This document shows, piece after piece, positions 19,528 to 29,062 of a DNA stretch of 64,000 bases (position 1 is the first letter of the stretch; the number at the start of each line of letters is the position of its first letter). The notes below the pieces were generated by a model. It saw only the letters and a list, made by a program, of their open reading frames with translations. It had not been told where the DNA came from and did no database searches. Both the position numbers and the translations under genes were made by a program. The stretch is from NCBI RefSeq assembly GCF_900103865.1, contig NZ_FNII01000003.1, forward strand, positions 248,001 through 312,000, in the 5' to 3' direction. The DNA is from Vreelandella arcis (GTDB lineage: Bacteria; Pseudomonadota; Gammaproteobacteria; Pseudomonadales; Halomonadaceae).

Positions 19528-20322
19528 ATGGATTTTGCATTACTGCTGGTACTTGCCGTTGCGCTTTCTGGCGTTATCTATTTACTCGATGTGGTGTGGT
19601 TACGGCCAAAGCGGCGTGAGCGGGTTGCTCATGCCGATGCCAACACCGTCGAGGGGTTAGATCCAGCCACGCGAGACAAACTGCTTAAAGAGCCATGGCC
19701 CGTTGACTACTCGCGCTCATTTTTTCCAGTGCTGCTAGTGGTGCTGATCGTGCGTAGTTTCATTGTCGAGCCGTTTCAAATCCCGTCCGGGTCAATGCGT
19801 CCGACGCTTGAAGTTGGCGATTTCATCCTGGTCAACAAATTCGCTTATGGCCTACGTTTGCCAGTCGTCAATACGCGTTTCCTTGAGGTAGACGATCCTG
19901 AACGGGGCGATGTCATGGTGTTTCGTTTCCCTGAGGATCCGTCGGTTAACTTCATCAAGCGCGTGGTCGGGCTGCCCGGCGATCAACTTCGTTATGAAGA
20001 CAAACAACTGTATATCAACGGTGAACCGGTCCCCAAAGAGCTGATGGAGGAAAGCGCTTCCCAGCAGCCGTTATTCGAAGAGCATCTAGGTGAGGTTGAA
20101 CACTATATTTATAACAATCCCCGCGATCCCGGGCCGCAAATGCGCCAAGTAGAAGTGCCCGAAGGTCACTATTTCACCATGGGTGATAACCGTGACCACT
20201 CCAACGACAGCCGCTACTGGGGCTTTGTGCCCGAAGAGAATATTGTCGGGCGCGCTTTTGCTGTGTGGATGCACTGGGACGGCGGGTTACCCAGTTTTAC
20301 CGACGTGCGCCGCATTGAGTGA
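19528..20322 (+). CDS. lepB: Signal peptidase I
   Basis: Membrane serine protease that removes signal peptides from exported proteins. Two N-terminal membrane helices lie at about residues 3-22 and 64-80. The Ser-Lys dyad is S89 (IPSGSMRP) and K144 (FIKRVVGLPGD), nearly the E. coli numbering. The MGDNRDHSNDSRYWG box lies near the C-terminus. Length 264 residues. It follows lepA by 15 bp. Confidence 0.96.
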   Translation: MDFALLLVLAVALSGVIYLLDVVWLRPKRRERVAHADANTVEGLDPATRDKLLKEPWPVDYSRSFFPVLLVVLIVRSFIVEPFQIPSGSMRPTLEVGDFILVNKFAYGLRLPVVNTRFLEVDDPERGDVMVFRFPEDPSVNFIKRVVGLPGDQLRYEDKQLYINGEPVPKELMEESASQQPLFEEHLGEVEHYIYNNPRDPGPQMRQVEVPEGHYFTMGDNRDHSNDSRYWGFVPEENIVGRAFAVWMHWDGGLPSFTDVRRIE

Positions 20323-20383
20323 TCATGCCGACCGTCATGTTTAGCCATTATTTTTTAGTCAACGTCGACGACGTAGGGGCCCC

Positions 20384-21076
20384 GTGAGTACTTCGTTAAC
20401 CGCTTTTTGCCGACGCATCGGCCATACTTTTGGCGATAGCACGCTGATTGAACTGGCCATGACCCACCGCAGCTATGGCGGTCGCAACAATGAACGCCTG
20501 GAGTTTCTTGGCGACTCAATCGTCAATTTTGTGATTGCCGAAGCGTTGTATCAGCGTTTTCCTCAGGCGCGGGAAGGGCAGCTTTCACGCTTGCGAGCGC
20601 GCTTGGTCAAAGGGCAAACGCTCGCGGAATTGGCCAGAGAAATGGCCTATGGCGAGTATCTACGGCTGGGGTCGGGCGAAATGAAAAGCGGCGGGCATCG
20701 CCGCGAATCGATTTTGGCAGATGCCGTGGAAGCCGTGATTGGCGCTATTTATTTAGACGCGGGAATGGATGCCGTTCGGGAACGAGTTTTAGCCTGGTAC
20801 GCCGAACGGTTGGAAAACATTTCGCTGCAAGACACCCAGAAAGACCCCAAAACGCGGCTGCAAGAGTTTCTGCAGTCGCGCCAAGCGGCTTTGCCACGTT
20901 ACGAAGTCGTTAGCGTTAAAGGAGAAGCCCATGCGCAGACCTTCACCGTTGAGTGCTATATTGATTTGTTAAAAGAGCATACCACTGGGAAAGGCCCCAG
21001 CCGCCGCCACGCAGAACAGCAGGCAGCCGAAGAAGCGCTCGCCTACCTTGAAAAACGCCCGGGAGACAACGCATGA
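20384..21076 (+). CDS. rnc: Ribonuclease III
   Basis: Double-strand-specific endoribonuclease for rRNA and mRNA processing. The signature [13 protein letters not shown] gives the metal ligands E40 and D44; the second acidic pair lies in [19 protein letters not shown] double-stranded RNA-binding domain fills the C-terminal third ([13 protein letters not shown] to the end). Length 230 residues. The start is a GTG; the stop overlaps the era start by 4 bp, so both are coupled. Confidence 0.96.
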   Translation: MSTSLTAFCRRIGHTFGDSTLIELAMTHRSYGGRNNERLEFLGDSIVNFVIAEALYQRFPQAREGQLSRLRARLVKGQTLAELAREMAYGEYLRLGSGEMKSGGHRRESILADAVEAVIGAIYLDAGMDAVRERVLAWYAERLENISLQDTQKDPKTRLQEFLQSRQAALPRYEVVSVKGEAHAQTFTVECYIDLLKEHTTGKGPSRRHAEQQAAEEALAYLEKRPGDNA

Positions 21077-21972
21077 GCCAAACCTGCGGATTCGTGGCGA
21101 TTGTCGGTCGTCCCAACGTCGGCAAATCGACCCTAATGAATCGTATCTTGGGGCAAAAAATCTCGATTACCTCGCGGCGGCCGCAAACCACCCGCCATCA
21201 GGTCATGGGCATTAAAACTGCGGCGGACGCCCAGTTTATTTATGTCGATACCCCGGGCATGCACATCATGTCCAAAGATCGTAATAAAGCGATCAACCGG
21301 TTTATGAACCAGGCAGCGACCCAGGCGCTGCGCGACGTGGACTGCGTGGTATTTATTATTGACCGCACCCGCTGGACCGATGAAGACCAGGCGGTGCTTA
21401 AGCGCCTTGAGCATGTCAACGCGCCGATCATTTTGGCAGTCAACAAAGTCGACAGGCTAAATGATAAAGGCGACTTGCTGCCCTGGCTGGCCGAGGTGGG
21501 AGCGCGCCGCGAATTTGCCGCCATTGTGCCTATTTCAGCCAAGCACGGAACCCAGGTAGATACCCTGGAAGACGAAGTCGCTAAGCACCTTCCCGAGAGT
21601 GTGCATTATTTCCCTGAAGACCAAATCACCGACAAAAGCCTGCGGTTTATGGCGGCGGAGCTGGTTCGGGAAAAAGTCATGCGCCAGCTTGGCGATGAGT
21701 TGCCCTACCAGATGACCGTTGAAATTGAAGAGTTTCGCGAAACCGAACGCGTCACGCACATCAGTGCGCTGATTCTGGTCGAACGCCAAGGACAAAAAGT
21801 CATTCTGATCGGCGAAAACGGCGAGCGGATCAAAAATATCGGCCGAGAAGCGCGTTTGGACATGGAGCGGGTACTGGACACTAAGGTCATGCTCAACCTG
21901 TGGGTAAAAGTGAAACGTGGCTGGTCGGACGATGAGCGCGCGTTGAAAAGCCTGGGCTACGATCTCGATTGA
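21073..21972 (+). CDS. era: GTPase Era
   Basis: Essential GTPase that binds 16S rRNA during 30S maturation. G1 is GRPNVGKST at residues 12-20, followed by G3 DTPGMH and G4 NKVD. The KH domain is at the C-terminus with the [19 protein letters not shown] segment. Length 299 residues, typical. It overlaps rnc by 4 bp. Confidence 0.97.
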   Translation: MSQTCGFVAIVGRPNVGKSTLMNRILGQKISITSRRPQTTRHQVMGIKTAADAQFIYVDTPGMHIMSKDRNKAINRFMNQAATQALRDVDCVVFIIDRTRWTDEDQAVLKRLEHVNAPIILAVNKVDRLNDKGDLLPWLAEVGARREFAAIVPISAKHGTQVDTLEDEVAKHLPESVHYFPEDQITDKSLRFMAAELVREKVMRQLGDELPYQMTVEIEEFRETERVTHISALILVERQGQKVILIGENGERIKNIGREARLDMERVLDTKVMLNLWVKVKRGWSDDERALKSLGYDLD

Positions 21973-21980
21973 GCGTGGTG

Positions 21981-22673
21981 ATGCCGGTGGAGCCCGCCTT
22001 CCTGTTGCACCGAAGGCCTTATCGGGAAACCAGTGCGCTGGTGGATCTGCTAACGCTCCATCATGGTCGGATACGTGCCGTGGCCCAAGGCGGTCAGCGG
22101 CCCACGTCAAAATCGCGTCAGCGTTTGCAGCCGTTTACGCCGCTGTTGGTAACCTGGCGCGGCGAACGCGAGCTCAAACGATTGACACTGATGGAGTCTC
22201 GCGGCTCCACGGCGTTGCTAGCGGGTGAAGGTCTTTTGTGTGGGCTTTACGCCAATGAGATCGCCACGCGACTGCTTCCGTTGGAACTACCCGCTGGGGA
22301 TGCTTTTGCCTTTTACACCGCCTTATTAGAGGCACTGCCTGCCCCTGCTGCCCGCGCGCTCGCCTTGCGGCGTTACGAGTGGTCGTTACTCGATGCCTTG
22401 GATGCCACGCCGCGTTTCTGTACGCCGGACGGAGGCGCGCTCGACCCCCAAGCCGTATACCGTTTTGAAGCGTCAAGTCGGGCGTTTGTGCCGTCGGCTC
22501 AGGGCTTGGATGGCCGCACGCTTCGCTATATCGACCATCATGATTGGCAGGAACCGGCGTTAGCCAGTGCCTTGAAAGCCATTATGCGTGCCGCGCTGGC
22601 ACCGCATCTTGGAACCACCGCCTTACGCTCCCGCGAATTGATGCGCGACCTCGCCAAACGTCGCCACCGTTAG
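21981..22673 (+). CDS. recO: DNA repair protein RecO
   Basis: Recombination mediator that loads RecA on SSB-coated gaps with RecR. The N-terminal OB-fold region PAFLLHRRPYRETSALVDLLTLHHGRIRAVAQGG aligns well with the RecO family; the rest is the helical C-terminal part. I place the start at ATG 21981, giving an N-terminus like E. coli RecO. TTG at 21969 (overlapping the era stop) and two GTG codons are alternatives. Length 230 residues. Confidence 0.88.
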   Translation: MPVEPAFLLHRRPYRETSALVDLLTLHHGRIRAVAQGGQRPTSKSRQRLQPFTPLLVTWRGERELKRLTLMESRGSTALLAGEGLLCGLYANEIATRLLPLELPAGDAFAFYTALLEALPAPAARALALRRYEWSLLDALDATPRFCTPDGGALDPQAVYRFEASSRAFVPSAQGLDGRTLRYIDHHDWQEPALASALKAIMRAALAPHLGTTALRSRELMRDLAKRRHR

Positions 22674-22703
22674 GCCGTTTTTCGTAAATAATTGGAGGCC
22701 ATT

Positions 22704-23534
22704 ATGCATCCCCCTCGGATACTGTTAGGTGTCAATATTGATCACATTGCCACGCTGCGCCAAGCACGCGGCACGCGCTACCCAGACCCCGTTCAGGCGG
22801 CGCTGTTAGCGGAAGAAGCGGGGGCGGATGGGATTACCGTGCATCTGCGCGAAGACCGCCGTCATATTCAATTGCGCGACGTCAGGCTGTTGGCCGAGGT
22901 GCTCAATACGCGCATGAATCTCGAGATGGCGGTCACCGACGAGATGCTGGCGCTGGCCGAAGAGGTTCGTCCCGCCCACGTGTGTCTGGTGCCCGAGAAG
23001 CGTGAAGAACTGACCACAGAAGGCGGCCTTGACGTGGTTGGTGGTTTTGACGCCATTGCCAATGCCTGTCAGCGCCTCGCAGCCGCCGGCTGTGAGGTGT
23101 CGCTGTTTATCGATCCTGAGGCTGCGCAAATTGACGCCGCCCAGCGTGCTGGCGCACCGGTGATCGAGCTTCACACGGGGGCCTACGCGGAGGCGCCCCC
23201 GGGTAGCGAGGCGGCAATGGCTGAATACCAGCGGCTAACCACTGCCGCGACACACGCCGTTTCGCTTGGCTTGGTAGTCAATGCCGGGCATGGTCTGCAT
23301 TATCACAATGTGGAAGCCATCGCGGCATTGCCGGGGGTTAATGAACTCAATATCGGCCACGCGATTATTGCCCGAGCGCTTTTTGTGGGCCTGAAAGACG
23401 CCGTTGCCGAGATGAAACGGCTGATTATCGCGGGCCAAGAAGCCGGGCTGATGGCGGCGCTGGATGCTCACGACCATGCGCATGACCATGAGAGCCAGCA
23501 CGACCACGTGCATAACGGCTGTTGTGGGCACTAA
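22704..23534 (+). CDS. pdxJ: Pyridoxine 5'-phosphate synthase with His-rich C-terminal tail
   Basis: Condenses 1-deoxyxylulose 5-phosphate with 3-amino-2-oxopropyl phosphate to pyridoxine 5'-phosphate in vitamin B6 synthesis. The TIM-barrel family motifs are clear: [60 protein letters not shown] and [10 protein letters not shown]. The start is ATG 22704, five bases after GGAGG; TTG 22692 overlaps that site. The protein is 276 residues, roughly 30 longer than usual: the last 22 residues hold eight His and two Cys in alternating DH/AH pairs, resembling nickel- or zinc-storing tails. Confidence 0.95.
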   Translation: MHPPRILLGVNIDHIATLRQARGTRYPDPVQAALLAEEAGADGITVHLREDRRHIQLRDVRLLAEVLNTRMNLEMAVTDEMLALAEEVRPAHVCLVPEKREELTTEGGLDVVGGFDAIANACQRLAAAGCEVSLFIDPEAAQIDAAQRAGAPVIELHTGAYAEAPPGSEAAMAEYQRLTTAATHAVSLGLVVNAGHGLHYHNVEAIAALPGVNELNIGHAIIARALFVGLKDAVAEMKRLIIAGQEAGLMAALDAHDHAHDHESQHDHVHNGCCGH

Positions 23535-23537
23535 TCC

Positions 23538-23915
23538 ATGATTGTGGGAATTGGCTCTGATATTGCCCGGATTGAGCGTTTTGCCAGGGCGATCGAGCGC
23601 CATGGGCCGCGCTTTGCACTGCGCATTTTAGGGCCGGAGGAACACGCGGTATGGCAGCAGAAAGCGCAGCCCGCCGCGTTTCTGGCCAAGCGGTTCGCGG
23701 CCAAAGAGGCCTTTGTCAAAGCCTTGGGCTTAGGCCTGCGACGCGGGCTACAGTGGCGCGATATTCAGGTGCTTAACGATCATCTGGGCAAGCCTCACCT
23801 TCATCTTCAGGAAGCCGCCGCCGATCAGGCAGCGGCCGCTGGGGTCACCGCTATGCATGTCACTTTAAGCGACGAAGCTGACTACGCCGTCGCGTTTGTC
23901 GTCTTGGAAAAGTAA
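23538..23915 (+). CDS. acpS: Holo-[acyl-carrier-protein] synthase
   Basis: Transfers 4'-phosphopantetheine from CoA to apo-ACP for fatty acid synthesis. The N-terminal GIGSDIARIERF holds the Mg-binding Asp, and FAAKEAFVKALG holds the catalytic Glu and Lys region. Length 125 residues, normal. It starts 3 bp after pdxJ and ends the operon, meeting the barA gene tail to tail. Confidence 0.95.
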   Translation: MIVGIGSDIARIERFARAIERHGPRFALRILGPEEHAVWQQKAQPAAFLAKRFAAKEAFVKALGLGLRRGLQWRDIQVLNDHLGKPHLHLQEAAADQAAAAGVTAMHVTLSDEADYAVAFVVLEK

Positions 23916-23918
23916 CGT

Positions 23919-26609
23919 TTAGCCGAGGGTGTCCCGCTGTGCGATGAGTTTTTCCATCGCATGGTGAAGGTCATTGATGAGCGTATCCACGTGGTCTAAC
24001 CCGCTTGTGCGTAGTCGGGTTTCCAGCGTTTCGGCAAGTAGCGCCAACTCGGGTGCCCCGCAGTAGCGGCTGGCGCCGTTCAAGCCGTGAACGGTGTCTA
24101 AAAGCGCTTCCAAATCGCGCTGTTGATAGGCGGCGTCTAGGCTTTCCCGAGTGGCGGGTAAGCTTTCGATTAAGCGTCTTAACTGGGCACGCGCAAGGTC
24201 TTCTTTGCCGCCCGCTAATCGCGCGCCAAGCGCTAGGTCGATCACCGGTAACGTGGGCGGAGCACCGTTGGGCGACGGTTTTTTGGCCGTTTGCGGTGGT
24301 GCTTTAGGTGGGGTAATCCCCAGGAAGCGACTCAGCAATTGATTTAAGTCATGCTCATCAATCGGCTTAATAATTACATCGTCGAGCCCTTCGGCCAGCC
24401 AACGCTGTCGTTCGCTATTGAGCGCGTGGGCAGTAACCGCGACGATGGGGCATCGACTCCAGGCGGTGCTGAGACGACGCAGTGCCTGAGTGGTTTGCAC
24501 ACCATCCATCCCCGGCATGCGAATATCCATTAAAACCATGTCGAAGATTTGATCGTGGCCAATCTCAATGGCCTGTTGGCCACTTTCGGCGAGCGTAATA
24601 TGCCGCTCGGGGGCATCCAATAAGGCATTAAGCAGCTGCCGGTTTGACGTGTTGTCGTCGACAATTAATAAGCGACACTGACCATCGCCCGCGGGTAACG
24701 GTGCCAGCGGTGCGCTAGGTTGATGCCGTGTTTGGTCAACGGGTACCAATAAATGGCTAAGTGAGGCCACTAATTGCGCACGGGTGAACGGTTTGCAGAG
24801 CAGCTCACCTTTAGAGGGAAAGTGAAACTGCGGTAGATCAAAGCTAGAGCCGTTGACGAGCAATAATACAGGGCAATCGGCGTTGCTGATGAGTGCTTGC
24901 CACTGCGCAATCGCGGTGTTTTGCAAATCATGACGATCAAGACCAATCAGTAGTAGATCACAAGCGGCGTCGCTGGAAAACGCGATGGGGCTTGCTCCCC
25001 AGCGTTGTAGTAAATGCTCAAGCACGTGGCGCGTTGGGAGATGCGACTCGTGAATGCGAACGACGGGGCCTTCAAGGTGTAGTTCAGGGCTGCGTTCGGC
25101 GGCGTGAGGCGCCTGGAGGGGAAGGGTAAACGAGAATGTCGAGCCTTTGTCCAGCTCGCTCTCAACGCTGATCTCCCCGCCCATGCGGTGAATAAGCTGA
25201 CGGCTTATGGTGAGACCGAGACCGCTGCCCCCGAACTGACGAGGATGGCTAGGTTCTGCCTGGGAAAACGCCCCGAATAACTGTTGCTGGTGTTCTTCGC
25301 TCAGGCCAATGCCCGTATCGCTCACACTGATATTCAGTACTACATGTTTACCCGCGTAGTGTTCCAGCATGACCCTGATCACCACCTCGCCTTGCTGGGT
25401 AAACTTCAGGGCATTACTGATCAGGTTATTGAGCACTTGGTGCAGCCTGAGAGGGTCGCCGCATAGCGGGGTAGGCACATCGTCGTAGACCATGGCCACC
25501 AAGTGCAGATGCTTGCGCTGGGCTTCGGGAGCGTGAAGTCCGAGGGCTTCATCTACCAGTGTGACGATATCGATATCGGCCTCTTCCAAGGTTAAGCGGT
25601 TGGCTTCCAGCTTGGAAAAATCGAGCACATCGTTGACCAGCATTAATAGATTATCGCAGGCACGATGGACGTGCTGTAGCCAGTCACGTTGGCGGTCATC
25701 CAGAGAGGAGCGTCCCAGCAGTCGGCAAAAACCGATAATCCCATTTAGCGGCGTGCGGATTTCGTGGCTCATGTTGGCCAGAAATTCAGACTTGACCGTA
25801 TTGGCGCGCACCGCGCTGCGGTGTGCTAAGTCGAGTTTAATATTTTGCTCTTCAATGGTCTCCATGGACTCTTGAAGCTCGCTTGTCGCCTGTTCGATTT
25901 GCGCTTGCATGTCGTGCTGAGCACGCTGCAGGTGCGCGGCCAGTGCATTGATTTGTTTGGATAGTTGATTAAGTTCACAGGCCTTGTGAGGGGGCATCGA
26001 CAGTTCATAATCACTGCGCGTCAGGCGGTAGAGCGCTTGGCTGGCTTCTTCGACCGGACGTGTGACGTAGCGACTAATCGCAAAGGCGATTAAAAACAGG
26101 CAGAGTCCCATCAGCATGCCGCCCAAGCTCAGGCTGGCGATCAATTGATAGCGGGCCAGGTTTAGCGAACCGGTATCCACCGTGACTTCCAGCCAGCCTA
26201 CCCGTTGGCTGGGTTGGTCACCCGCTGGAGTAGCGAGGGGAATTCGCAAACGCCACACGTTATCGGCGGTGATAAGCTGTGTGGCCTCAGGTGGAGGCGG
26301 TGGAGGCAGCGAAGCGGTATGCGGCCCACGCGCTAGCAGGCGGCTGTTTTGGTGATCAAACACGGTCACCGAGCTAATGCCTTGCTGATTTAAAAGTTGG
26401 GTAGCCTGGGCCTCTAACGGGTCAAGGTTGGTGTCTTGTAGCGCGTCTGCCATGCCAGGAGCCATGAGTTCACTGGCACCCATCACCTGCTCTTCCAGCA
26501 GTGTCTGGGCTTGACGGTCGTTCTGAATGACCAGCAGCACCGCCATACAGGCATAAACCACGAGCGGAAGGCCAAGCAGAGCAAAAAGAAGTCGCGTGTT
26601 CAAAGACAT
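23919..26609 (-). CDS. barA: Hybrid sensor histidine kinase BarA/GacS
   Basis: Sensor of the Gac/Rsm two-component cascade, probably phosphorylating a GacA/UvrY regulator encoded elsewhere. Membrane spans lie at about residues 7-27 and 157-180, around a periplasmic sensor with a run of six prolines (102-107). A HAMP segment follows. HisKA has H282 (NMSHEIRTPLNG), then HATPase (NALKFT, DTGIGL, GSGLGL), a receiver-like stretch without a phospho-Asp (about 515-640), a true receiver with D695 (LMDIRMPGMDG), and an Hpt domain with H841 (VHGLNGASRY). Length is 896 residues. Placement opposite cysM-rlmD-relA matches other gammaproteobacteria. Confidence 0.92.
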   Translation of the reverse strand: MSLNTRLLFALLGLPLVVYACMAVLLVIQNDRQAQTLLEEQVMGASELMAPGMADALQDTNLDPLEAQATQLLNQQGISSVTVFDHQNSRLLARGPHTASLPPPPPPEATQLITADNVWRLRIPLATPAGDQPSQRVGWLEVTVDTGSLNLARYQLIASLSLGGMLMGLCLFLIAFAISRYVTRPVEEASQALYRLTRSDYELSMPPHKACELNQLSKQINALAAHLQRAQHDMQAQIEQATSELQESMETIEEQNIKLDLAHRSAVRANTVKSEFLANMSHEIRTPLNGIIGFCRLLGRSSLDDRQRDWLQHVHRACDNLLMLVNDVLDFSKLEANRLTLEEADIDIVTLVDEALGLHAPEAQRKHLHLVAMVYDDVPTPLCGDPLRLHQVLNNLISNALKFTQQGEVVIRVMLEHYAGKHVVLNISVSDTGIGLSEEHQQQLFGAFSQAEPSHPRQFGGSGLGLTISRQLIHRMGGEISVESELDKGSTFSFTLPLQAPHAAERSPELHLEGPVVRIHESHLPTRHVLEHLLQRWGASPIAFSSDAACDLLLIGLDRHDLQNTAIAQWQALISNADCPVLLLVNGSSFDLPQFHFPSKGELLCKPFTRAQLVASLSHLLVPVDQTRHQPSAPLAPLPAGDGQCRLLIVDDNTSNRQLLNALLDAPERHITLAESGQQAIEIGHDQIFDMVLMDIRMPGMDGVQTTQALRRLSTAWSRCPIVAVTAHALNSERQRWLAEGLDDVIIKPIDEHDLNQLLSRFLGITPPKAPPQTAKKPSPNGAPPTLPVIDLALGARLAGGKEDLARAQLRRLIESLPATRESLDAAYQQRDLEALLDTVHGLNGASRYCGAPELALLAETLETRLRTSGLDHVDTLINDLHHAMEKLIAQRDTLG

Positions 26610-26703
26610 GAAAGCAGCCTGCTTGATTCAAGGGGGTTACCTGTCCAGTGCACGGTAGCACCGATATAATGCAGGGTAACGATTTCGATAAGGAAGTAAT
26701 GCG

Positions 26704-27600
26704 ATGGATTATCCCACGTTAGAAGAGGTGGTTGGCAATACCCCCCTGGTGCGCCTGAAGCGTATTAGCGCAGGGCGCAACAATACCCTGTTGGCAAAAC
26801 TAGAGGGTAATAACCCGGCGGGGTCAGTGAAAGACCGGCCTGCGCTATCAATGCTTAGTGAGGCGGAAAAGCGGGGCGACATAACGCCTGGCGATACCCT
26901 TATCGAAGCGACATCGGGCAATACCGGCATTGCCTTGGCCATGGCCGCGGCGATTAAAGGTTACCGCATGGTCTTAGTGATGCCTGAGAGCGCTTCTGAA
27001 GAGCGTAAACAGGCGATGGCGGCTTTCGGGGCACAGCTGGTCTCGGCGAGCAAAGACGGCGGCATGGAAGAGGCGCGAGATATTGCCGACGGCATGATTG
27101 CAAGGGGCGAGGGGAAGCCGCTTAACCAGTTTGCTAATCCCGATAACCCCTTGGCGCACTACCGGACGACCGGGCCCGAAGTATGGCGGCAAACGGATGG
27201 AGAGGTGACCCACTTTGTTAGTTCCATGGGCACCACCGGCACCATCATGGGTGTTTCGCGCTACCTGAAAGAACAGAATCCGGCGATTCAAATCGTCGGC
27301 CTGCAACCGGCTGATGGTGCGAGTATTCCCGGCATTCGGCGTTGGCCGCAGGAATACTTGCCGGCCATTTTTGAAGCGCCGCGAGTGGATGTCACGCTGG
27401 ACATCGCTCAGCCCGAAGCCGAAGAGCACATGCGGCGTTTAGCCCGTGAAGAAGGCATCTTTGCGGGGGTCTCGTCGGGCGGTAGCCTGGCAGGCGCGTT
27501 GCGCATAGCCGAGCAAACCGAGAATGCGGTTATCGTGTTTATTGTCTGTGACCGGGGAGACCGCTATCTCTCCACGGGCCTGTTTGCCCCGGAGGTATAG
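26704..27600 (+). CDS. cysM: Cysteine synthase B
   Basis: PLP enzyme making cysteine (or S-sulfocysteine) from O-acetylserine. The PLP lysine is K43 in GSVKDRPA; the phosphate-binding loop TSGNTGIALA and the GTTGTIMG loop are present. Length is 298 residues, shorter than CysK and typical of CysM. RlmD starts directly after its stop (TAG-ATG). Confidence 0.94.
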   Translation: MDYPTLEEVVGNTPLVRLKRISAGRNNTLLAKLEGNNPAGSVKDRPALSMLSEAEKRGDITPGDTLIEATSGNTGIALAMAAAIKGYRMVLVMPESASEERKQAMAAFGAQLVSASKDGGMEEARDIADGMIARGEGKPLNQFANPDNPLAHYRTTGPEVWRQTDGEVTHFVSSMGTTGTIMGVSRYLKEQNPAIQIVGLQPADGASIPGIRRWPQEYLPAIFEAPRVDVTLDIAQPEAEEHMRRLAREEGIFAGVSSGGSLAGALRIAEQTENAVIVFIVCDRGDRYLSTGLFAPEV

Positions 27601-29013
27601 ATGGCCATGTTGGGAAAACGCCGGCCCCCTCGGCCTGCCTCAGGGCATTCCGGGCTGGCCCGTCAGCAAACCGCCAAGCCGTCTAATCAGGCGACGCAAG
27701 ACTCAGCTGCCCTGGTCGTGGAACGCTTGGCCCATGACGGGCGTGGGGTGGCGCATACCGCCGCCGGCAAGACGGTCTTCATCGATCAGGCGCTACCCGG
27801 CGAACACGTAGAAGTGGCCGTTCACCTGACTCGCAAGCGTTATGACGAAGCGCACGTGAAGCAGGTACTGAACCCATCGGCGCAGCGTGTCTCACCGCCA
27901 TGCCCGCATTTCGGCCACTGTGGCGGCTGCGATTTGCAGCACCTGGCCGTGGCCTCCCAGCGCGCACATAAAGAGGACGTGGTGCGCGACCTGTTTGCCC
28001 GCCAGGGCATCACCCTGGGCGCGATGGAATCGCTGCACGGCGAGGCACAGGGCTATCGGCGGCGCGCCCGTCTGGGCGTCAAGGTCGACGGCGACGGCCA
28101 CCCACGGCTGGGCTTTCGTGCGGCGCATTCCCATCGGCTGGTCGATATCGAAAGTTGCCTGGTGCTGGTTGAACCGCTGCAGGAACTTATCACCCCGTTG
28201 CGCGGGTTGCTTAACACCCTGGAGGCGCCGCGTCAGGTCGGGCATGTCGAGCTACTGGCAACCGACACCCAGCGGGTGGTGTTGGTCCGTCAGCTCAAGG
28301 CCAACGCTGCGGACGCCGAGCGATGGCAGGCGTTTGCCGACCAGCATCAGTTGGCATTGGGCACCTGGTTAGGGCGGGAATCACCGGAACTGCACTGGCA
28401 TGGTGCGCCGCCGTCGCTGGAAGAGCGCCTGGAAATACCCGGTGCTACGCCCTTGACGCTAACCTTTGCCCCAGGCGACTTTTTGCAGGTGAATGCCGAG
28501 GTGAACCAGCAAATGGTCACCACCGTGATGCGCTGGCTGAATCCCGTACCCGGACAACGGCTGATGGATTTATTTGCCGGCATTGGCAACTTCAGCCTGC
28601 CGTTAGCCGCCGCCGGAGCAGCCGTGCATGCGGTAGAAGGCAGTCCAGCGATGGTGGCGCGGCTGGCCAGCAACGCCGAGCAAAACCAGCTAGCGGTGTC
28701 CGGCCAGCAGTTGGATTTAAGCGACCCCGACACCGTCACCGCATTGCTACGCGACGAGGGTGACAGGGACGCGCTAGTGCTCGATCCGCCACGCAGTGGC
28801 GCGGAGGCGATCTGTCAGGCGTTGGCGCGTCGCCCGGTTCCCAGGGTGGTGTATATTTCCTGTGATCCCGCCACGCTTGCTCGCGATGCGGCACACCTTG
28901 TGCATGCGGGTTACCGCATCAAGCACATCGCAGTGGCCGATATGTTCATGCACACTGCCCATATGGAAACGCTAATGCTGTTTGAACATACAGAGTGTGT
29001 CTCAACGCCATAG
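27601..29013 (+). CDS. rlmD: 23S rRNA (uracil-1939-C5)-methyltransferase
   Basis: SAM-dependent, iron-sulfur methyltransferase for U1939 of 23S rRNA. An N-terminal TRAM domain lies at about residues 35-95. The 4Fe-4S cysteines are C101, C107, C110 and C186, in the E. coli spacing. SAM motif LMDLFAGIGNFSLPLA lies in the C-terminal half; the catalytic Cys is in VVYISCDPATLARD. Length 470 residues. It directly abuts cysM and precedes relA, as in many gammaproteobacteria. Confidence 0.95.
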   Translation: MAMLGKRRPPRPASGHSGLARQQTAKPSNQATQDSAALVVERLAHDGRGVAHTAAGKTVFIDQALPGEHVEVAVHLTRKRYDEAHVKQVLNPSAQRVSPPCPHFGHCGGCDLQHLAVASQRAHKEDVVRDLFARQGITLGAMESLHGEAQGYRRRARLGVKVDGDGHPRLGFRAAHSHRLVDIESCLVLVEPLQELITPLRGLLNTLEAPRQVGHVELLATDTQRVVLVRQLKANAADAERWQAFADQHQLALGTWLGRESPELHWHGAPPSLEERLEIPGATPLTLTFAPGDFLQVNAEVNQQMVTTVMRWLNPVPGQRLMDLFAGIGNFSLPLAAAGAAVHAVEGSPAMVARLASNAEQNQLAVSGQQLDLSDPDTVTALLRDEGDRDALVLDPPRSGAEAICQALARRPVPRVVYISCDPATLARDAAHLVHAGYRIKHIAVADMFMHTAHMETLMLFEHTECVSTP

Positions 29014-29062
29014 CCTCGGCAGCGGTGTCGTAAACCGCTGCCCGGAAAGGATGGATATCGTC

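Noticed and set aside
28982..29062. 27-residue upstream extension of RelA
   Set aside because: It overlaps the rlmD end and lacks homology; MVKVRED at 29063 matches the usual RelA start.
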